Shown here: one piece after another, positions 52,242-61,863 of the stretch
Layout: every line of letters starts with the position of its first letter
Position numbering within the stretch: position 1 is the stretch's first letter
From: Oscillospiraceae bacterium
Lineage (GTDB): Bacteria > Bacillota_A > Clostridia > Oscillospirales > Oscillospiraceae
Reading direction: 5' to 3'
DNA: 64,000 nt
Assembly: GCA_017456105.1 (NCBI GenBank)
Contig: JAFTKA010000010.1
Location: forward strand, 1 to 64,000
Notes under the pieces: model-generated
What the model was told of the DNA's origin: nothing
Database searches by the model: none
The model's input: the letters and a program-made list of their open reading frames with translations, nothing else
Position numbers and translations under genes: made by a program

Positions 52242-53420
52242 ATGAATTATCGCAAGGATAAATACGGAAACGACATATCTATACTAGGCTTTGGCTGTAT
52301 GCGTTTTCAGCGAAAGGGCGGCACTATCGACATTAACGAGGCCGAAAAAGAGGTTATGACTGCCATTGAAAACGGTGTGAATTATTTTGACACCGCCTAC
52401 ATCTATCCCGGCAGCGAAGCCGCTTTGGGTCAGATCTTTGCCAAGAATCATGTGCGGGAGAAGGTCTATATTGCCACAAAGCTTCCCCACTATCTCATTA
52501 AGTCCCGGGAGGGCATGGAAAAGTATTTCGCAGAGCACCTAAAACAGCTGAAAACCGACTACATCGACTACTATCTCATGCATATGCTCACCGATGTGAT
52601 GACCTGGGAAAAGCTGAAGAAGCTGGGTATTCTAGAATTTTTGGAGGAAAAGAAACGCAGTGGTGCAATCCGGCAGATCGGTTTTTCCTACCATGGAAAT
52701 TCCGATATGTTCTGCAAGCTGGTGGACGCCTACGACTGGGATTTCTGCCAAATTCAGTATAATTACATGGACGAACACTCCCAGGCCGGAAGAAAGGGCT
52801 TAAATTATGCCCATGAAAAAGGCCTGCCGGTGATCATTATGGAGCCTTTGCGGGGTGGCAAGCTTGTCAACCGCCTGCCGAAAGATGCCATTTCCCTTTT
52901 TGAAAATCACGACAGGCACTACTCCCCTGCCCAGTGGGCATTCCGCTGGCTCTGGGATCAAAAAGAGGTTACCTGCGTTCTTTCCGGTATGAACTCTATG
53001 GAAATGGTCATGGATAATATCGAGACTGCCGCAACCTGTCAGCCGGGAGATCTGCGTCCGGAGGATCAGCAAATGCTCTCGAAGGTAGTCTCTGCCATCA
53101 ATGCAAAAATGAAGGTTGGCTGCACCGGCTGCGGCTACTGTATGCCCTGCCCCAAAAATGTGGACATTCCCGGTGCCTTTGCAGCCTATAACCGTCTCTA
53201 TTCCGAGGGCAAATTTGCAGGTCTTAAGGAGCATTTTATGTGCTCTGCCGCCCGTCAGGATTCTACCGCCATCTACAACTGCATCGAATGCGGAAAATGT
53301 GAGACCCACTGTCCTCAGCACATTGAGATCCGGCAAATGCTAAAGCAGGCAAAACGGAAACTGGAAGGCCCAATTTACCGCATTGCCCGCAAGGTGGTAA
53401 AAGTATTTAAGCTGTATTAA
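52242..53420 (+). CDS. aldo/keto reductase with C-terminal [4Fe-4S] domain
   Basis: This 392-aa oxidoreductase has a TIM-barrel aldo/keto reductase domain (1-280, FDTAYIYPGSE, IATKLPHY, YYLMHML with the catalytic Asp, Tyr, Lys and His) joined to a ferredoxin-like domain (CTGCGYCMPCP and CIECGKCETHCP, about 290-360). Such enzymes are common in anaerobes, with unknown substrates. The operon with the Crp/Fnr gene suggests expression under the same signal. Confidence 0.93.
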   Translation: MNYRKDKYGNDISILGFGCMRFQRKGGTIDINEAEKEVMTAIENGVNYFDTAYIYPGSEAALGQIFAKNHVREKVYIATKLPHYLIKSREGMEKYFAEHLKQLKTDYIDYYLMHMLTDVMTWEKLKKLGILEFLEEKKRSGAIRQIGFSYHGNSDMFCKLVDAYDWDFCQIQYNYMDEHSQAGRKGLNYAHEKGLPVIIMEPLRGGKLVNRLPKDAISLFENHDRHYSPAQWAFRWLWDQKEVTCVLSGMNSMEMVMDNIETAATCQPGDLRPEDQQMLSKVVSAINAKMKVGCTGCGYCMPCPKNVDIPGAFAAYNRLYSEGKFAGLKEHFMCSAARQDSTAIYNCIECGKCETHCPQHIEIRQMLKQAKRKLEGPIYRIARKVVKVFKLY

Positions 53421-53449
53421 AAAACGGCGACCAAACGGTCGCCGTTTTT
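53420..53449. terminator. bidirectional terminator
   Basis: AAAAACGGCGACC pairs with GGTCGCCGTTTTT around loop AAAC between convergent genes. Confidence 0.93.
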
Positions 53450-53450
53450 A

Positions 53451-54695
53451 TTATCCGTGCAAACGCTTTTTCCGGGGCAGATCCGTGGGCTCAAAGTTCA
53501 GACCCTTTCCCTGCTCCAAACCGGCAATACCGTGGAGACTGTTCTCTCTTTCGCCGCGGCATACGGGGCAATTGCACTTATTTTCATATACACCGGGCTC
53601 GGTATAGGTGGTGATCACGCCCTCGAAGTTTCTCAGAATCACCTTATTGGGTGTCTGACTGAGAACGTAATTGGGCATCACCGGGATCTTGCCGCCGCCA
53701 CCGGGTGCGTCCACCACGAAGGTAGGAACACAGAAGCCACTGGTATGACCACGCAGACCCTCAATGATCTCAATTCCCTTGCTGACAGGGGTACGGAAAT
53801 GGGATAGACCCAGGCTCAAGTCGCAGGCATAGATATAATAGGGCCGCACCCGGATCTTTACCAGGTCGTTCACAAGCTTTTTCATGATGTGCACGCAGTC
53901 ATTGACGCCGGCAAGCAACACACTTTGGTTGCCAAGAGGAATACCCGCATCAGCCAGTCTTGCACAGGCTTCGGTTGCCTCGGGGGTGATCTCATCGGGG
54001 TGATTGAAGTGGACATTCACCCAAATGGGGTGATACTTTTTCAGCATATCACACAGGGACTGGGTGATCCGCTGGGGCATAACCACAGGTGTCCGGGTGC
54101 CCAGCCGAATGATTTCCACATGGGGGATCGCCCGCAGGTTGGAGATCACATACTCCAAATTATCATCGCTCTGCAAAAACACATCGCCGCCGGAAACCAG
54201 TACGTCCCGGACCTCCGGGTGATTGCGGATATATTCGATGCATCTATCGATCTGGGCCTTGGGCAGTGCATTGTCGGTCTGACCAACCATGCGGCGACGG
54301 GTGCAGTGCCGGCAATAGGCGGCACACTGATCGGTGATCAGAAACAGCACTCTGTCCGGATACCGATGGGTCAGGCCGGGGACAGGAGAGTCCGTATCCT
54401 CGTGGAGCGAGTCAGCAGACTCCTCGGGTGCAAAATACAGCTCCGCCTCCGTGGGAATGGCCTGCTTGCGAATGGGATCCTCCGGATCATCAAGATCAAT
54501 CAGGGACAAATAATAGGGCGTGATCGCCATACGGAAGGTGTTCAGGCAATGCTCGATGCCCTTCTCCTCTTCCGGGGTGAGGTTAATATATTTTTTCAGC
54601 TCTTCCAGGGTTTCCACACGGTTTCTTACCTGCCAGAGCCAGTCATTCCACTGCTCCTCAGGCACCTGTGAAAACAGTCCGTTGCGTGTATTCAT
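53451..54695 (-). CDS. kamA: L-lysine 2,3-aminomutase (KamA family)
   Basis: This 414-aa radical SAM/PLP enzyme converts L-lysine to L-beta-lysine. C124-x3-C128-x2-C131 ([10 protein letters not shown]) binds the SAM cluster and the Lys in [15 protein letters not shown] is the family PLP ligand. The N-terminal region and length agree with clostridial KamA. Partners of lysine fermentation (kamB-E) or of beta-lysine acetylation (ablB) are not in the window. It is alone between two terminators, so function is inferred from the family. Confidence 0.93.
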   Translation of the reverse strand: MNTRNGLFSQVPEEQWNDWLWQVRNRVETLEELKKYINLTPEEEKGIEHCLNTFRMAITPYYLSLIDLDDPEDPIRKQAIPTEAELYFAPEESADSLHEDTDSPVPGLTHRYPDRVLFLITDQCAAYCRHCTRRRMVGQTDNALPKAQIDRCIEYIRNHPEVRDVLVSGGDVFLQSDDNLEYVISNLRAIPHVEIIRLGTRTPVVMPQRITQSLCDMLKKYHPIWVNVHFNHPDEITPEATEACARLADAGIPLGNQSVLLAGVNDCVHIMKKLVNDLVKIRVRPYYIYACDLSLGLSHFRTPVSKGIEIIEGLRGHTSGFCVPTFVVDAPGGGGKIPVMPNYVLSQTPNKVILRNFEGVITTYTEPGVYENKCNCPVCRGERENSLHGIAGLEQGKGLNFEPTDLPRKKRLHG

Positions 54696-54756
54696 GAAGT
54701 ATTGCCTCCTAAATGTACACAGTTACGTGCATTATATCATAAATCCCTCATAAATA

Positions 54757-54788
54757 CAAGGGGTGCGTAATAACGCACCCCTTTTTTT
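54757..54788 (-). terminator. hairpin after the class I aminotransferase gene
   Basis: GGGGTGCGT pairs with ACGCACCCC around loop AATA (54760-54781). The minus strand continues TTGTATTT, which can terminate the aminotransferase message; the opposite strand has a longer T-run. Confidence 0.8.
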
Positions 54789-54789
54789 A

Positions 54790-56067
54790 TCAGATTTCCA
54801 AAAGTTTTTCCAATGCCGCCAGCTTCAGGCAGGTGCAGAACACCTCCATGGCCTTCTTCAGCTCCTCAACAGGAGGTAGGGACGGGGCGATCCGGATATT
54901 GCTGTCCTGAGGATCCTTGCCGTAGGGATAGGTGGCACCGGCAGGTGTCATCTCCACACCGGCTTCCTTACACAGAGCCAAAGCCCGCTTGGCGGTACCG
55001 GGCATGGTATTCAGGCTCACAAAGTAGCCGCCCTTGGGTTTGACCCACTTGGCAAAGCCGCAGGGAGCCAGATCCTTTTCCAGCATCTCCAGCACGGTGG
55101 CAAATTTCGGTGCCATGACCGCGGCGTGGCGTTTCATGATCTCGATGGTATGGGCCTTGTTCTTTAAGTACTTCACATGGCGGAGCTGATTGATCTTATC
55201 CTGAGAGATCATCTGCACGCCCATGAGCTTTGCAAAATAGGCAACATTTGCCTGGGAGGTGGCCATCACGGAGAAGCCGGCACCTGCAAAGGTGATCTTG
55301 GAGGTAGAGGCAAACTCATAGACCATATCGGGATTTCCGGCCTTTTCACACAGGGAGATAATGTCCGGGAAAGGTACGTAATCGCCCTCAAACTCGTGGA
55401 TACAGTAGGCGTTATCCCACATAATGGCAAAGTCGGGAGCGGCGGGCTTCAGAGAAGCAAACCGCTGCACGGTCTCATTGGAGTAAATAATACCGTCGGG
55501 GTTAGAATACTTGGGCACGCACCAAATACCCTTTACCTGAGGATCTTTTACAAGCTCCTCCACCATATCCATATCGGGACCCTGATCGGTCATGGGAACG
55601 GTGATCAGCTCCGCACCGAAGAACTCGGTGATCCGGAAATGGCGGTCATAGCCGGGGCTGGGACACAGGAACTTGACAACCTCTTCCTTGCACCAGGGCT
55701 TTTCACTGTGCAAAAGGCCGTGGCTGAAGGCACGGGCAATCACGTCGAACATAAAGTTCAAACTGGCTGTGCCACCGATAAAGGTCTGCTCCGGCTTACA
55801 GCCCAGCACATCTGCCCAGTAGGCTTTGGCACAGGGAATACCGGTCAGCTCGCCGTAGTTTCGGGTATCGATACCGTCGGAAATACACTCGTCAGCATCT
55901 GTCAAAACAGTCAGAATATCGCTCACTGCATCCAGCTGCAGCTTGGCAGGCTTGCCGCGAGCCATATTGAGCTTCAGATTCTGACTCTTGCAGCTTTCAA
56001 AAGCCTTCAGGGTATTTTCATACTCCATCTTAAGCTGTTCTTTGGTACAGGTATTGTAATTTGGCAT
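54790..56067 (-). CDS. class I aminotransferase, type Ic aspartate aminotransferase-like
   Basis: This 425-aa PLP enzyme has the family features ARGKPAKLQLD at the start, NPDGIIYS, an aromatic IMWDNAYCIHEF and the PLP lysine in FASTSKITFAGAGF. This subgroup (PF12897-like) contains aspartate or alanine aminotransferases that differ from AspC. I start at ATG 56067 with AAAGGGG upstream. It is divergent from glnN. Confidence 0.9.
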   Translation of the reverse strand: MPNYNTCTKEQLKMEYENTLKAFESCKSQNLKLNMARGKPAKLQLDAVSDILTVLTDADECISDGIDTRNYGELTGIPCAKAYWADVLGCKPEQTFIGGTASLNFMFDVIARAFSHGLLHSEKPWCKEEVVKFLCPSPGYDRHFRITEFFGAELITVPMTDQGPDMDMVEELVKDPQVKGIWCVPKYSNPDGIIYSNETVQRFASLKPAAPDFAIMWDNAYCIHEFEGDYVPFPDIISLCEKAGNPDMVYEFASTSKITFAGAGFSVMATSQANVAYFAKLMGVQMISQDKINQLRHVKYLKNKAHTIEIMKRHAAVMAPKFATVLEMLEKDLAPCGFAKWVKPKGGYFVSLNTMPGTAKRALALCKEAGVEMTPAGATYPYGKDPQDSNIRIAPSLPPVEELKKAMEVFCTCLKLAALEKLLEI

Positions 56068-56151
56068 TATACTGACCCCTTTCAGCAAATCAATTTGCAA
56101 GTATTATATAGCTTTTTACCACATATTGCAAGAAATTTCTGCTTGTGATTG

Positions 56152-56230
56152 TGCTACAATATACTCCCTTCCCAAAAACCAAAATTATACATTTTATGCT
56201 CTTGCTTTTTTCATTTATTTGGACTAAAAT
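56152..56230 (+). promoter_or_regulatory. two candidate promoters of glnN
   Basis: TG-C-TACAAT (56152-56160) is an extended -10. Nearer, TTGCTT (56202-56207), a 17-nt spacer and TAAAAT (56225-56230) form a second. I see no known riboswitch fold in the leader. Confidence 0.58.
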
Positions 56231-56266
56231 TTAACGTGAGATTTTTTATGAAAGGAAGTGGCTCAA

Positions 56267-58351
56267 ATGAGTGAATTTACCAATGTTCCGGAAATTTTCG
56301 GCAGCGATGTTTTTAATGAGGCTACCATGAAGCAGCGACTGAGTCCCGAAACTTACGGTGCTTGGAAAAACTGCATTGAAAACAGCCTTCCTTTGACCCT
56401 GAATGTGGCCAACGAAATTGCCGAGGCCATGCGTGTTTGGGCTCTGGAAAAAGGAGCGACCCACTATACCCACTGGTTCCAGCCTATGACCGGCATTACC
56501 GCCGAAAAACACGACTCCTTTATCGAACCTACTGCTGACGGCAAGGTCATTATGGAGTTTTCCGGCAAGGCACTGGTTCGCGGTGAGCCCGATGCCTCCT
56601 CCTTCCCCTCGGGAGGCCTCCGAGCTACCTTTGAGGCCCGGGGCTACACTGCCTGGGACCCCACCGCCTTTGCCTTTGTCAAGGACGGCAGCCTTTACAT
56701 ACCCACCTGCTTCTTCTCCTATACCGGTGCTGCTCTGGACAAGAAGACTCCCCTGCTTCGTTCCATTAACGAAGTTTCACGGGAGGCTATCCGGATCCTG
56801 CGTTTGTTCGGCGATACCGAGACCAAGCGGGTCAATGTCTGTGTTGGTGCAGAACAGGAGTATTTCCTGCTCCCCAAAGATATGTATGCCCAGCGTGAGG
56901 ATCTGCGTTTGACCGGCCGCACCCTGTTCGGTGCTCTGCCCCCCAAGGGTCAGGAGCTGGACGACCACTACTTCGGCACGATCCGTACCCGGGTTTCCAA
57001 ATTTATGCAGGACCTTGACGAACAGCTTTGGCGGCTGGGAATTTTATCCAAGACCAAGCACAATGAGGCTGCTCCCTGTCAGCACGAGCTGGCTCCCATC
57101 TACTCCGATGCCAACAGTGCCTGCGATGCCAACCAGCTGATCATGATGATCATGAAAAAATGTGCCGCAAAGCACAATCTGGTCTGCCTGCTCCACGAAA
57201 AGCCCTTCCACGGTGTAAACGGCTCCGGCAAGCATAATAACTGGTCCTTAAGCACCGATACCGGCAAGAACCTGTTCAGCCCCGGCAAGACCCCCCGGCA
57301 AAACGCACAGTTCTTGGTATTTTTAGCGGCCTTTATTAAGGGCATCGACGAGTATCAGGACTTCTTAAGAGGCACGATCGCATCGGCAGGCAACGACCAC
57401 CGGTTGGGTGCTCACGAAGCACCGCCTGCCATCGTATCCATCTTCCTGGGCGATGAGCTGACTGCTGTTGTGGACTCCATCATCAGCGGTCATAACTACA
57501 CCGACCCAGAAAAGAGCATTATGCGGATCGGCGTGGACGTTCTGCCCGCGATCCCCAAGGATACCACCGACCGGAATCGAACCTCTCCCCTGGCCTTTAC
57601 CGGTAACAAGTTCGAGTTCCGTATGCTGGGCTCTTCCCAGTCCATCGCAGGACCCAACATTGCCCTGAACACCATCATGGCCGAGGAGCTGGCACAGTTT
57701 GCTGACGCCCTTGAAAAAGCAGACGACTTTGATGCCACATTGCAGGAGCTGGTATATAAGGCTCTTGCCCATCACCAAAGAATCATCTTCAACGGCAACG
57801 GCTATTCAAAGGAATGGGAGCTGGAGGCCAAAAAGCGGGGGCTCAGCAACCTGCGTACTACCGCAGACAGCTTCCATGCCTATTTATCCAAAAAGAACAT
57901 TGAGCTTGTAACCAAGCACGGCATCTTCACTGAGGAAGAATTCCGGGCACGCCACGAGATCCATGTGGCTGCTTATCAGAAGATCCTCAATATCGAAGCC
58001 CGAACCAGCCTGGATATGGCTCTGCATCAGATCCTGCCTGCCGCACTGGCATATACCAAGTTCCTGTGCGACTGCAGAATTGCCAAGAAGACTCTGGGCA
58101 TTACCCGGAAGGCAGAGACCGACCTTGTGGAAAAGCTTTCCGTCGCCACCGACAGGCTCTATGAGATCACCCAGGACCTGACTGAGCATCTGGCACATAT
58201 CCCCGGCGAAAATGAAGCTGCGGCAGATTATTATCGCCAGGTGATCCTCAAGGATATGACTGCCCTGCGTTTGGAAGCGGATATCCTGGAGCAGCTGACT
58301 GACAAAAAATACTGGCCCTACCCCACCTATTCCGATCTTCTCTTCTACTGA
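56267..58351 (+). CDS. glnN: glutamine synthetase type III
   Basis: This 694-aa GSIII-type enzyme joins ammonia to glutamate. The fold core has VCVGAEQEYFLLPKDMY, NEAAPCQHELAPIYSDAN, the ATP site GVNGSGKHNNWSLSTDTGKN and EFRMLGSSQSIAGPN. The length (about 700) is typical for GSIII and far above the 440-470 aa of GSI. AAAGGAAG lies about 10 nt before ATG 56267. Confidence 0.96.
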   Translation: MSEFTNVPEIFGSDVFNEATMKQRLSPETYGAWKNCIENSLPLTLNVANEIAEAMRVWALEKGATHYTHWFQPMTGITAEKHDSFIEPTADGKVIMEFSGKALVRGEPDASSFPSGGLRATFEARGYTAWDPTAFAFVKDGSLYIPTCFFSYTGAALDKKTPLLRSINEVSREAIRILRLFGDTETKRVNVCVGAEQEYFLLPKDMYAQREDLRLTGRTLFGALPPKGQELDDHYFGTIRTRVSKFMQDLDEQLWRLGILSKTKHNEAAPCQHELAPIYSDANSACDANQLIMMIMKKCAAKHNLVCLLHEKPFHGVNGSGKHNNWSLSTDTGKNLFSPGKTPRQNAQFLVFLAAFIKGIDEYQDFLRGTIASAGNDHRLGAHEAPPAIVSIFLGDELTAVVDSIISGHNYTDPEKSIMRIGVDVLPAIPKDTTDRNRTSPLAFTGNKFEFRMLGSSQSIAGPNIALNTIMAEELAQFADALEKADDFDATLQELVYKALAHHQRIIFNGNGYSKEWELEAKKRGLSNLRTTADSFHAYLSKKNIELVTKHGIFTEEEFRARHEIHVAAYQKILNIEARTSLDMALHQILPAALAYTKFLCDCRIAKKTLGITRKAETDLVEKLSVATDRLYEITQDLTEHLAHIPGENEAAADYYRQVILKDMTALRLEADILEQLTDKKYWPYPTYSDLLFY

Positions 58352-58354
58352 TCA

Positions 58355-58388
58355 AAAACCGCCAAACCCGATTGGGTTTGGCGGTTTT
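58355..58388. terminator. bidirectional terminator
   Basis: AAAACCGCCAAACCC pairs with GGGTTTGGCGGTTTT around loop GATT between the convergent glnN and LCP genes. Confidence 0.94.
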
Positions 58389-58391
58389 CAT

Positions 58392-59429
58392 TTACTCTTT
58401 CATGCAGTCCTTCAGCACCATACGGTTCTTTTCAAGATCGGGAAGCAGCACCAACATGCCACGGATCCAGGCATCACTGTAAGCACCGTCAGCAGGAATC
58501 CGCTGATTGGTGATCTCCAATTCTCCGATCATAGGCAGAATATCTGCTGCATAGCCCAAAATCTGAGAATTCGTCATATCCGTTGTCAGCGTAGGCAAAA
58601 TTGCTTTCAGCAGCCTGTTCATTTCACCCAGGCTCAAGCCTTTGGCTTTTCCGATCAAAGCGTTAATCACGGTTCTCTGGCGACTGGTACGGCCAAAGTC
58701 GCTGTCAATGGCTCGGATACGGGAGTAGGCCAACGCCTGTGTGCCGTTCATATGATTCATACCGGCAACAAAATTTTTACCCAGTTCCTCTTCCCAGGGT
58801 GCGGTATTCATATATTTAGCTTCTGCAGACGTCAGCTCAATATCCACACCGCCTACCAGGTCGATGGCCTTCTTAAAGCTGCCAAAGTCCACTTCCACAT
58901 TGCCGTCCACGATAATGCCGAAGTTCTTTTCCAGACACTTATCCAAAAGCTTCATACCGCCAATGGCATAGCTGGAATTAATCCGGTCGTCCTGATAGCC
59001 GGGGATCTGCACATACATATCCCGCAGGAAGGATGTCAATGTCAGAGTCTTTGCGGACTTATTGATGGTACAAAGAATCATGGCATCGGAGCGGGCTCTG
59101 CCCTCACCTTCCCGGCGATCCTGACCGATCAGCAGAATGTTGATGACCTGAGAGCTGCTCTCAATGGGTGCGTGTTCCTCCCACTGCACATCATCGGGAT
59201 CGATCACATCTCCGGCATAACCGGAATGCAGGGTCTCCGTCTGACTCTTTAAATATTCTTCATACTCAGACGGGGACATGGTACTGTCATCGTAATCACG
59301 ATTGATCAGGTTGAGATACCCGTCTGCAAATATAATAACCGCGATCAAAGCCGCCAAGATCAGTGCCAAAATAGCACAAAGAATAATTAAAACGATCTTT
59401 TTGGCTGACTTATTCTTTTTCTTCTCCAC
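58392..59429 (-). CDS. LytR-CpsA-Psr (LCP) family glycopolymer transferase
   Basis: This 345-aa protein has a Lys-rich N-terminus, one membrane helix (about 11-33) and an extracellular LCP domain with NILLIGQDRREGEGRARSDAM, SFLRDMYVQIPG, the DLVGGVDIELT box and LAYSRIRAIDSDFGRTSRQR. It moves lipid-linked polymers such as teichoic acid or capsule onto peptidoglycan. The start is GTG with GGAGG 7 nt upstream. Near neighbours are envelope proteins. Confidence 0.94.
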   Translation of the reverse strand: MEKKKNKSAKKIVLIILCAILALILAALIAVIIFADGYLNLINRDYDDSTMSPSEYEEYLKSQTETLHSGYAGDVIDPDDVQWEEHAPIESSSQVINILLIGQDRREGEGRARSDAMILCTINKSAKTLTLTSFLRDMYVQIPGYQDDRINSSYAIGGMKLLDKCLEKNFGIIVDGNVEVDFGSFKKAIDLVGGVDIELTSAEAKYMNTAPWEEELGKNFVAGMNHMNGTQALAYSRIRAIDSDFGRTSRQRTVINALIGKAKGLSLGEMNRLLKAILPTLTTDMTNSQILGYAADILPMIGELEITNQRIPADGAYSDAWIRGMLVLLPDLEKNRMVLKDCMKE

Positions 59430-59546
59430 TACATAGCCTCCAATACTATATCACATTCACTCAGCAAATATATAGTATACACCGCAAGAACTTAAAAAGC
59501 TAGCATTATTTTTTCGTAATGTGATCTTTTTCTCCTAATAATTCTA

Positions 59547-60914
59547 TTAACCGCCAAAAAACGGTGCGAAATAATCAAACCATTTTTCGAACTCGTCGTA
59601 GAAAGGCATTTCCTCCTGAGGAATCTCCTCCTGAACTTCCTCCTGTTCCGATTCCAGAGGCTTTTCATCCAGCGTAATGTTCAGGTACACAGTCTCGCCG
59701 TTTCGGTACACGGTAACCGTGATCTCATCACCGGCTTTAAACTTCCGCAATGCCAGGGTAAGATCAGTCATACCCTTTACTTCATGGCCGCCAAGGTTAA
59801 TGATAATATCTCCGGCCTTGACACCTGCCTTTTCGGCACAGTAGCCGTCCATGACCTCTTCTACATAAACGCCCGCCGGCAGGCCATAGCCCTGAGCCTC
59901 TGCCGATACGTCCCGGACCCATACGCCCAGATATGCACCGGTAATATATCCGTATTCCTTCAAGTCTTCAATAAGACCCCGGATATCGTCAATGGGGATT
60001 GCGTAACCCACGCCCTCAATGCTGACACCGGAGGCACTGGTGCCGGAGGACTTGGCAGAGGTAATGCCGACCACCTGACCCTGCATATTCAGCAGAGGAC
60101 CACCGGAGTTACCGGAGTTGATGGCTGCGTCAGTCTGGAGCATACTGATGGTGCGACCCTCTGTGGTAATCACCCGGTTCTTGGCACTGATGTAGCCCAC
60201 AGTCAAGGTGGGGCTGCCGCTGGTCAAAGGATAACCGATTGCCACTACCTGATCACCGATTGCCAGTGCATCGCTGCTGCCGAATTCCACGCAGGGCAGT
60301 CCCTGAGCTTCGATCTTCAGAAGGGCAAAATCGTTACCCTCGTCAGCACCCACGACCTCAGCTGCGTACTCCTTACCGTCTGCGGTATAGACCGCTGTTG
60401 CCTGTGCTCCCTCAATAATATGATAATTGGTAACGATATATCCGTCTTCGGAGATCACAAAACCGGAGCCGGTGAAGACACCCTCCTGCCGGACACCGTC
60501 CTCAATATAAACGGACTCGCAGGCGATCTCAACCACCGCAGGATTCACCTTTTCAAAGACCTGAGCGGGGGTGTTTTCGGCATTGGGCTTGATGACTCCG
60601 CCGGAAGATGCCTGGTTCTTCTTGTCGATCTGCTCCTGCATTACGGCAAAGCGTTCCTCGTAAGCAGCACTCATATTGCTGTTCTGATTCTTCAGATAAA
60701 GACAGCACACCGTACTGACGGCAGCCAGCACACAGCTGACAGCACAAAAAACCACAGCAAGGATCAATAGAATCTTCTTGCCCTTACCGGGTTTCTTTTC
60801 TTCCTTTACCGGGATCACAGGTACAGGCTCTGTAACCGGTACAGCCACAGGCTCTTCAACCGGGATCTTGATCTCAACGCTCCCCTCGTTCACGGGGTTT
60901 TCATATGTATCCAT
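59547..60914 (-). CDS. membrane-anchored HtrA-type serine protease with PDZ domain (second copy)
   Basis: This 455-aa protein has a long Pro/Val/Glu-rich cytoplasmic tail (1-45), one helix (47-74), an extracellular stalk, a trypsin-like domain with H165, D195 and S270 (GNSGGPLL), one PDZ domain (about 335-425) and an acidic Glu-rich C-terminus. It is a diverged paralogue of the protease at 45146. GAGGGA precedes the ATG. Confidence 0.93.
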   Translation of the reverse strand: MDTYENPVNEGSVEIKIPVEEPVAVPVTEPVPVIPVKEEKKPGKGKKILLILAVVFCAVSCVLAAVSTVCCLYLKNQNSNMSAAYEERFAVMQEQIDKKNQASSGGVIKPNAENTPAQVFEKVNPAVVEIACESVYIEDGVRQEGVFTGSGFVISEDGYIVTNYHIIEGAQATAVYTADGKEYAAEVVGADEGNDFALLKIEAQGLPCVEFGSSDALAIGDQVVAIGYPLTSGSPTLTVGYISAKNRVITTEGRTISMLQTDAAINSGNSGGPLLNMQGQVVGITSAKSSGTSASGVSIEGVGYAIPIDDIRGLIEDLKEYGYITGAYLGVWVRDVSAEAQGYGLPAGVYVEEVMDGYCAEKAGVKAGDIIINLGGHEVKGMTDLTLALRKFKAGDEITVTVYRNGETVYLNITLDEKPLESEQEEVQEEIPQEEMPFYDEFEKWFDYFAPFFGG

Positions 60915-61028
60915 AATATTCCCTCACTTTGCTTTTTTCTCAGCATATAATAAATTTATGAAAAAACTATGTCGTTTTTTGATTTTTTCCATAATATATC
61001 ATAACACATTCCGTCTGTCCGTCAAGAC

Positions 61029-61062
61029 CTAAAAAAGATGCGGTGGCTTAAGCCACCGCAAA
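61029..61062 (-). terminator. terminator of the DUF1540 gene
   Basis: The palindrome TGCGGTGGCTTAAGCCACCGCA is followed on the minus strand by TCTTTTTTAGG. It ends the DUF1540 message. Confidence 0.88.
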
Positions 61063-61067
61063 GAAAA

Positions 61068-61232
61068 TTACTTCTTCCGGAAGGACATGCAGTCGGTGCA
61101 CTGGTCAACGGTGGGGTTGGCCTCGTGGGTGCCGACCAGGATCTTCTCCAAAGAGCAAAAGTTTGCATCTTCACAATGATGAGCACACTGCTTGACAGTA
61201 CACTCAATGCTCTTGTTTGCATGGCAGTTCAT
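61068..61232 (-). CDS. DUF1540 small Cys-rich protein
   Basis: This 54-aa protein has conserved Cys at C3, C11, C16, C20, C26, C45 and C48 with the motif IECTVKQCAHHCEDANFC, which is the DUF1540 domain. It may bind iron or zinc. The start is ATG 61232, 6 nt after GGAGGAG; a longer upstream frame has no support. It is monocistronic. Confidence 0.85.
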   Translation of the reverse strand: MNCHANKSIECTVKQCAHHCEDANFCSLEKILVGTHEANPTVDQCTDCMSFRKK

Positions 61233-61380
61233 ATGATCTCCTCCTTCATAAGTGATGTAGCTAGTATGTGTTAAACGCATAAAAATATTCTTTTGTTTTT
61301 TGTCAAAAATAGATTCCTTTTGGGGTAAGTCTCCTGTTGATCTGACACCCAAGCTGATCCAGGTCTGGGGTTAATCCCAT

Positions 61381-61412
61381 AAAAGAAAACCGGGTGCAAT
61401 GCACCCGGTTTT
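61381..61412 (-). terminator. terminator of dut
   Basis: AAAACCGGGTGC pairs with GCACCCGGTTTT around a 3-nt loop, followed on the minus strand by a T-rich run. Confidence 0.9.
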
Positions 61413-61850
61413 TTATTTTCCCGTAGAGCCGAAGCCGCCTGCGGCACGGTCGGTGTCGCTGAGTTCCTCCACTTCCGTAAAGCCGGGAGTCAGCACCGGT
61501 GTGATCACCAACTGGGCTACCCGCTCCCCGTGGCAGACCGTTTGACCTTCCTGTCCATGATTGTGCAGAGCCACCATAAATTCGCCCCGGTAGTCGCTGT
61601 CGATCACGCCCACCTTATTGGCAGGTGCCAGATCCCGCTTACAGGCCAAGCCGCTGCGGGCATAAATAAGGCCTGCATATCCCTTCGGGATCTCCATAGC
61701 AAGGCCTGTGGGAATGAACACCGTTTTCCCCGGTTCGATCACCACATCATTATCCAGGCAGGCGTAGAGGTCCGCTCCGGCAGCATCTACCGAGCCGTAT
61801 GTAGGCAGGGTAGCATTTTGTCTTAACTTCTTCACAGGAATACCATTCAT
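61413..61850 (-). CDS. dut: dUTP pyrophosphatase
   Basis: This 145-aa trimeric dUTPase has all five motifs in order: SVDAAGADLYA, RSGLACKRD, GVIDSDYRGEFMVALHN, RVAQLVI and the P-loop-like AGGFGSTGK at the C-terminus. It clears dUTP and supplies dUMP. It lies 13 nt after the hydrolase gene. Confidence 0.97.
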   Translation of the reverse strand: MNGIPVKKLRQNATLPTYGSVDAAGADLYACLDNDVVIEPGKTVFIPTGLAMEIPKGYAGLIYARSGLACKRDLAPANKVGVIDSDYRGEFMVALHNHGQEGQTVCHGERVAQLVITPVLTPGFTEVEELSDTDRAAGGFGSTGK

Positions 61851-61863
61851 ATTCTCTACCTCT

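Noticed and set aside
53451..54695. KamA as an EpmB-type enzyme modifying EF-P.
   Set aside because: The protein has the length and N-terminal region of clostridial KamA, and no epmA gene is in the window.
56161..56266. A glutamine or other riboswitch in the glnN leader.
   Set aside because: The leader is A/T-rich with no conserved core of a known riboswitch that I can see.
56248..56274. An 8-codon upstream frame overlapping the glnN start.
   Set aside because: It has no ribosome binding site of its own and its sequence is mostly the glnN Shine-Dalgarno region.
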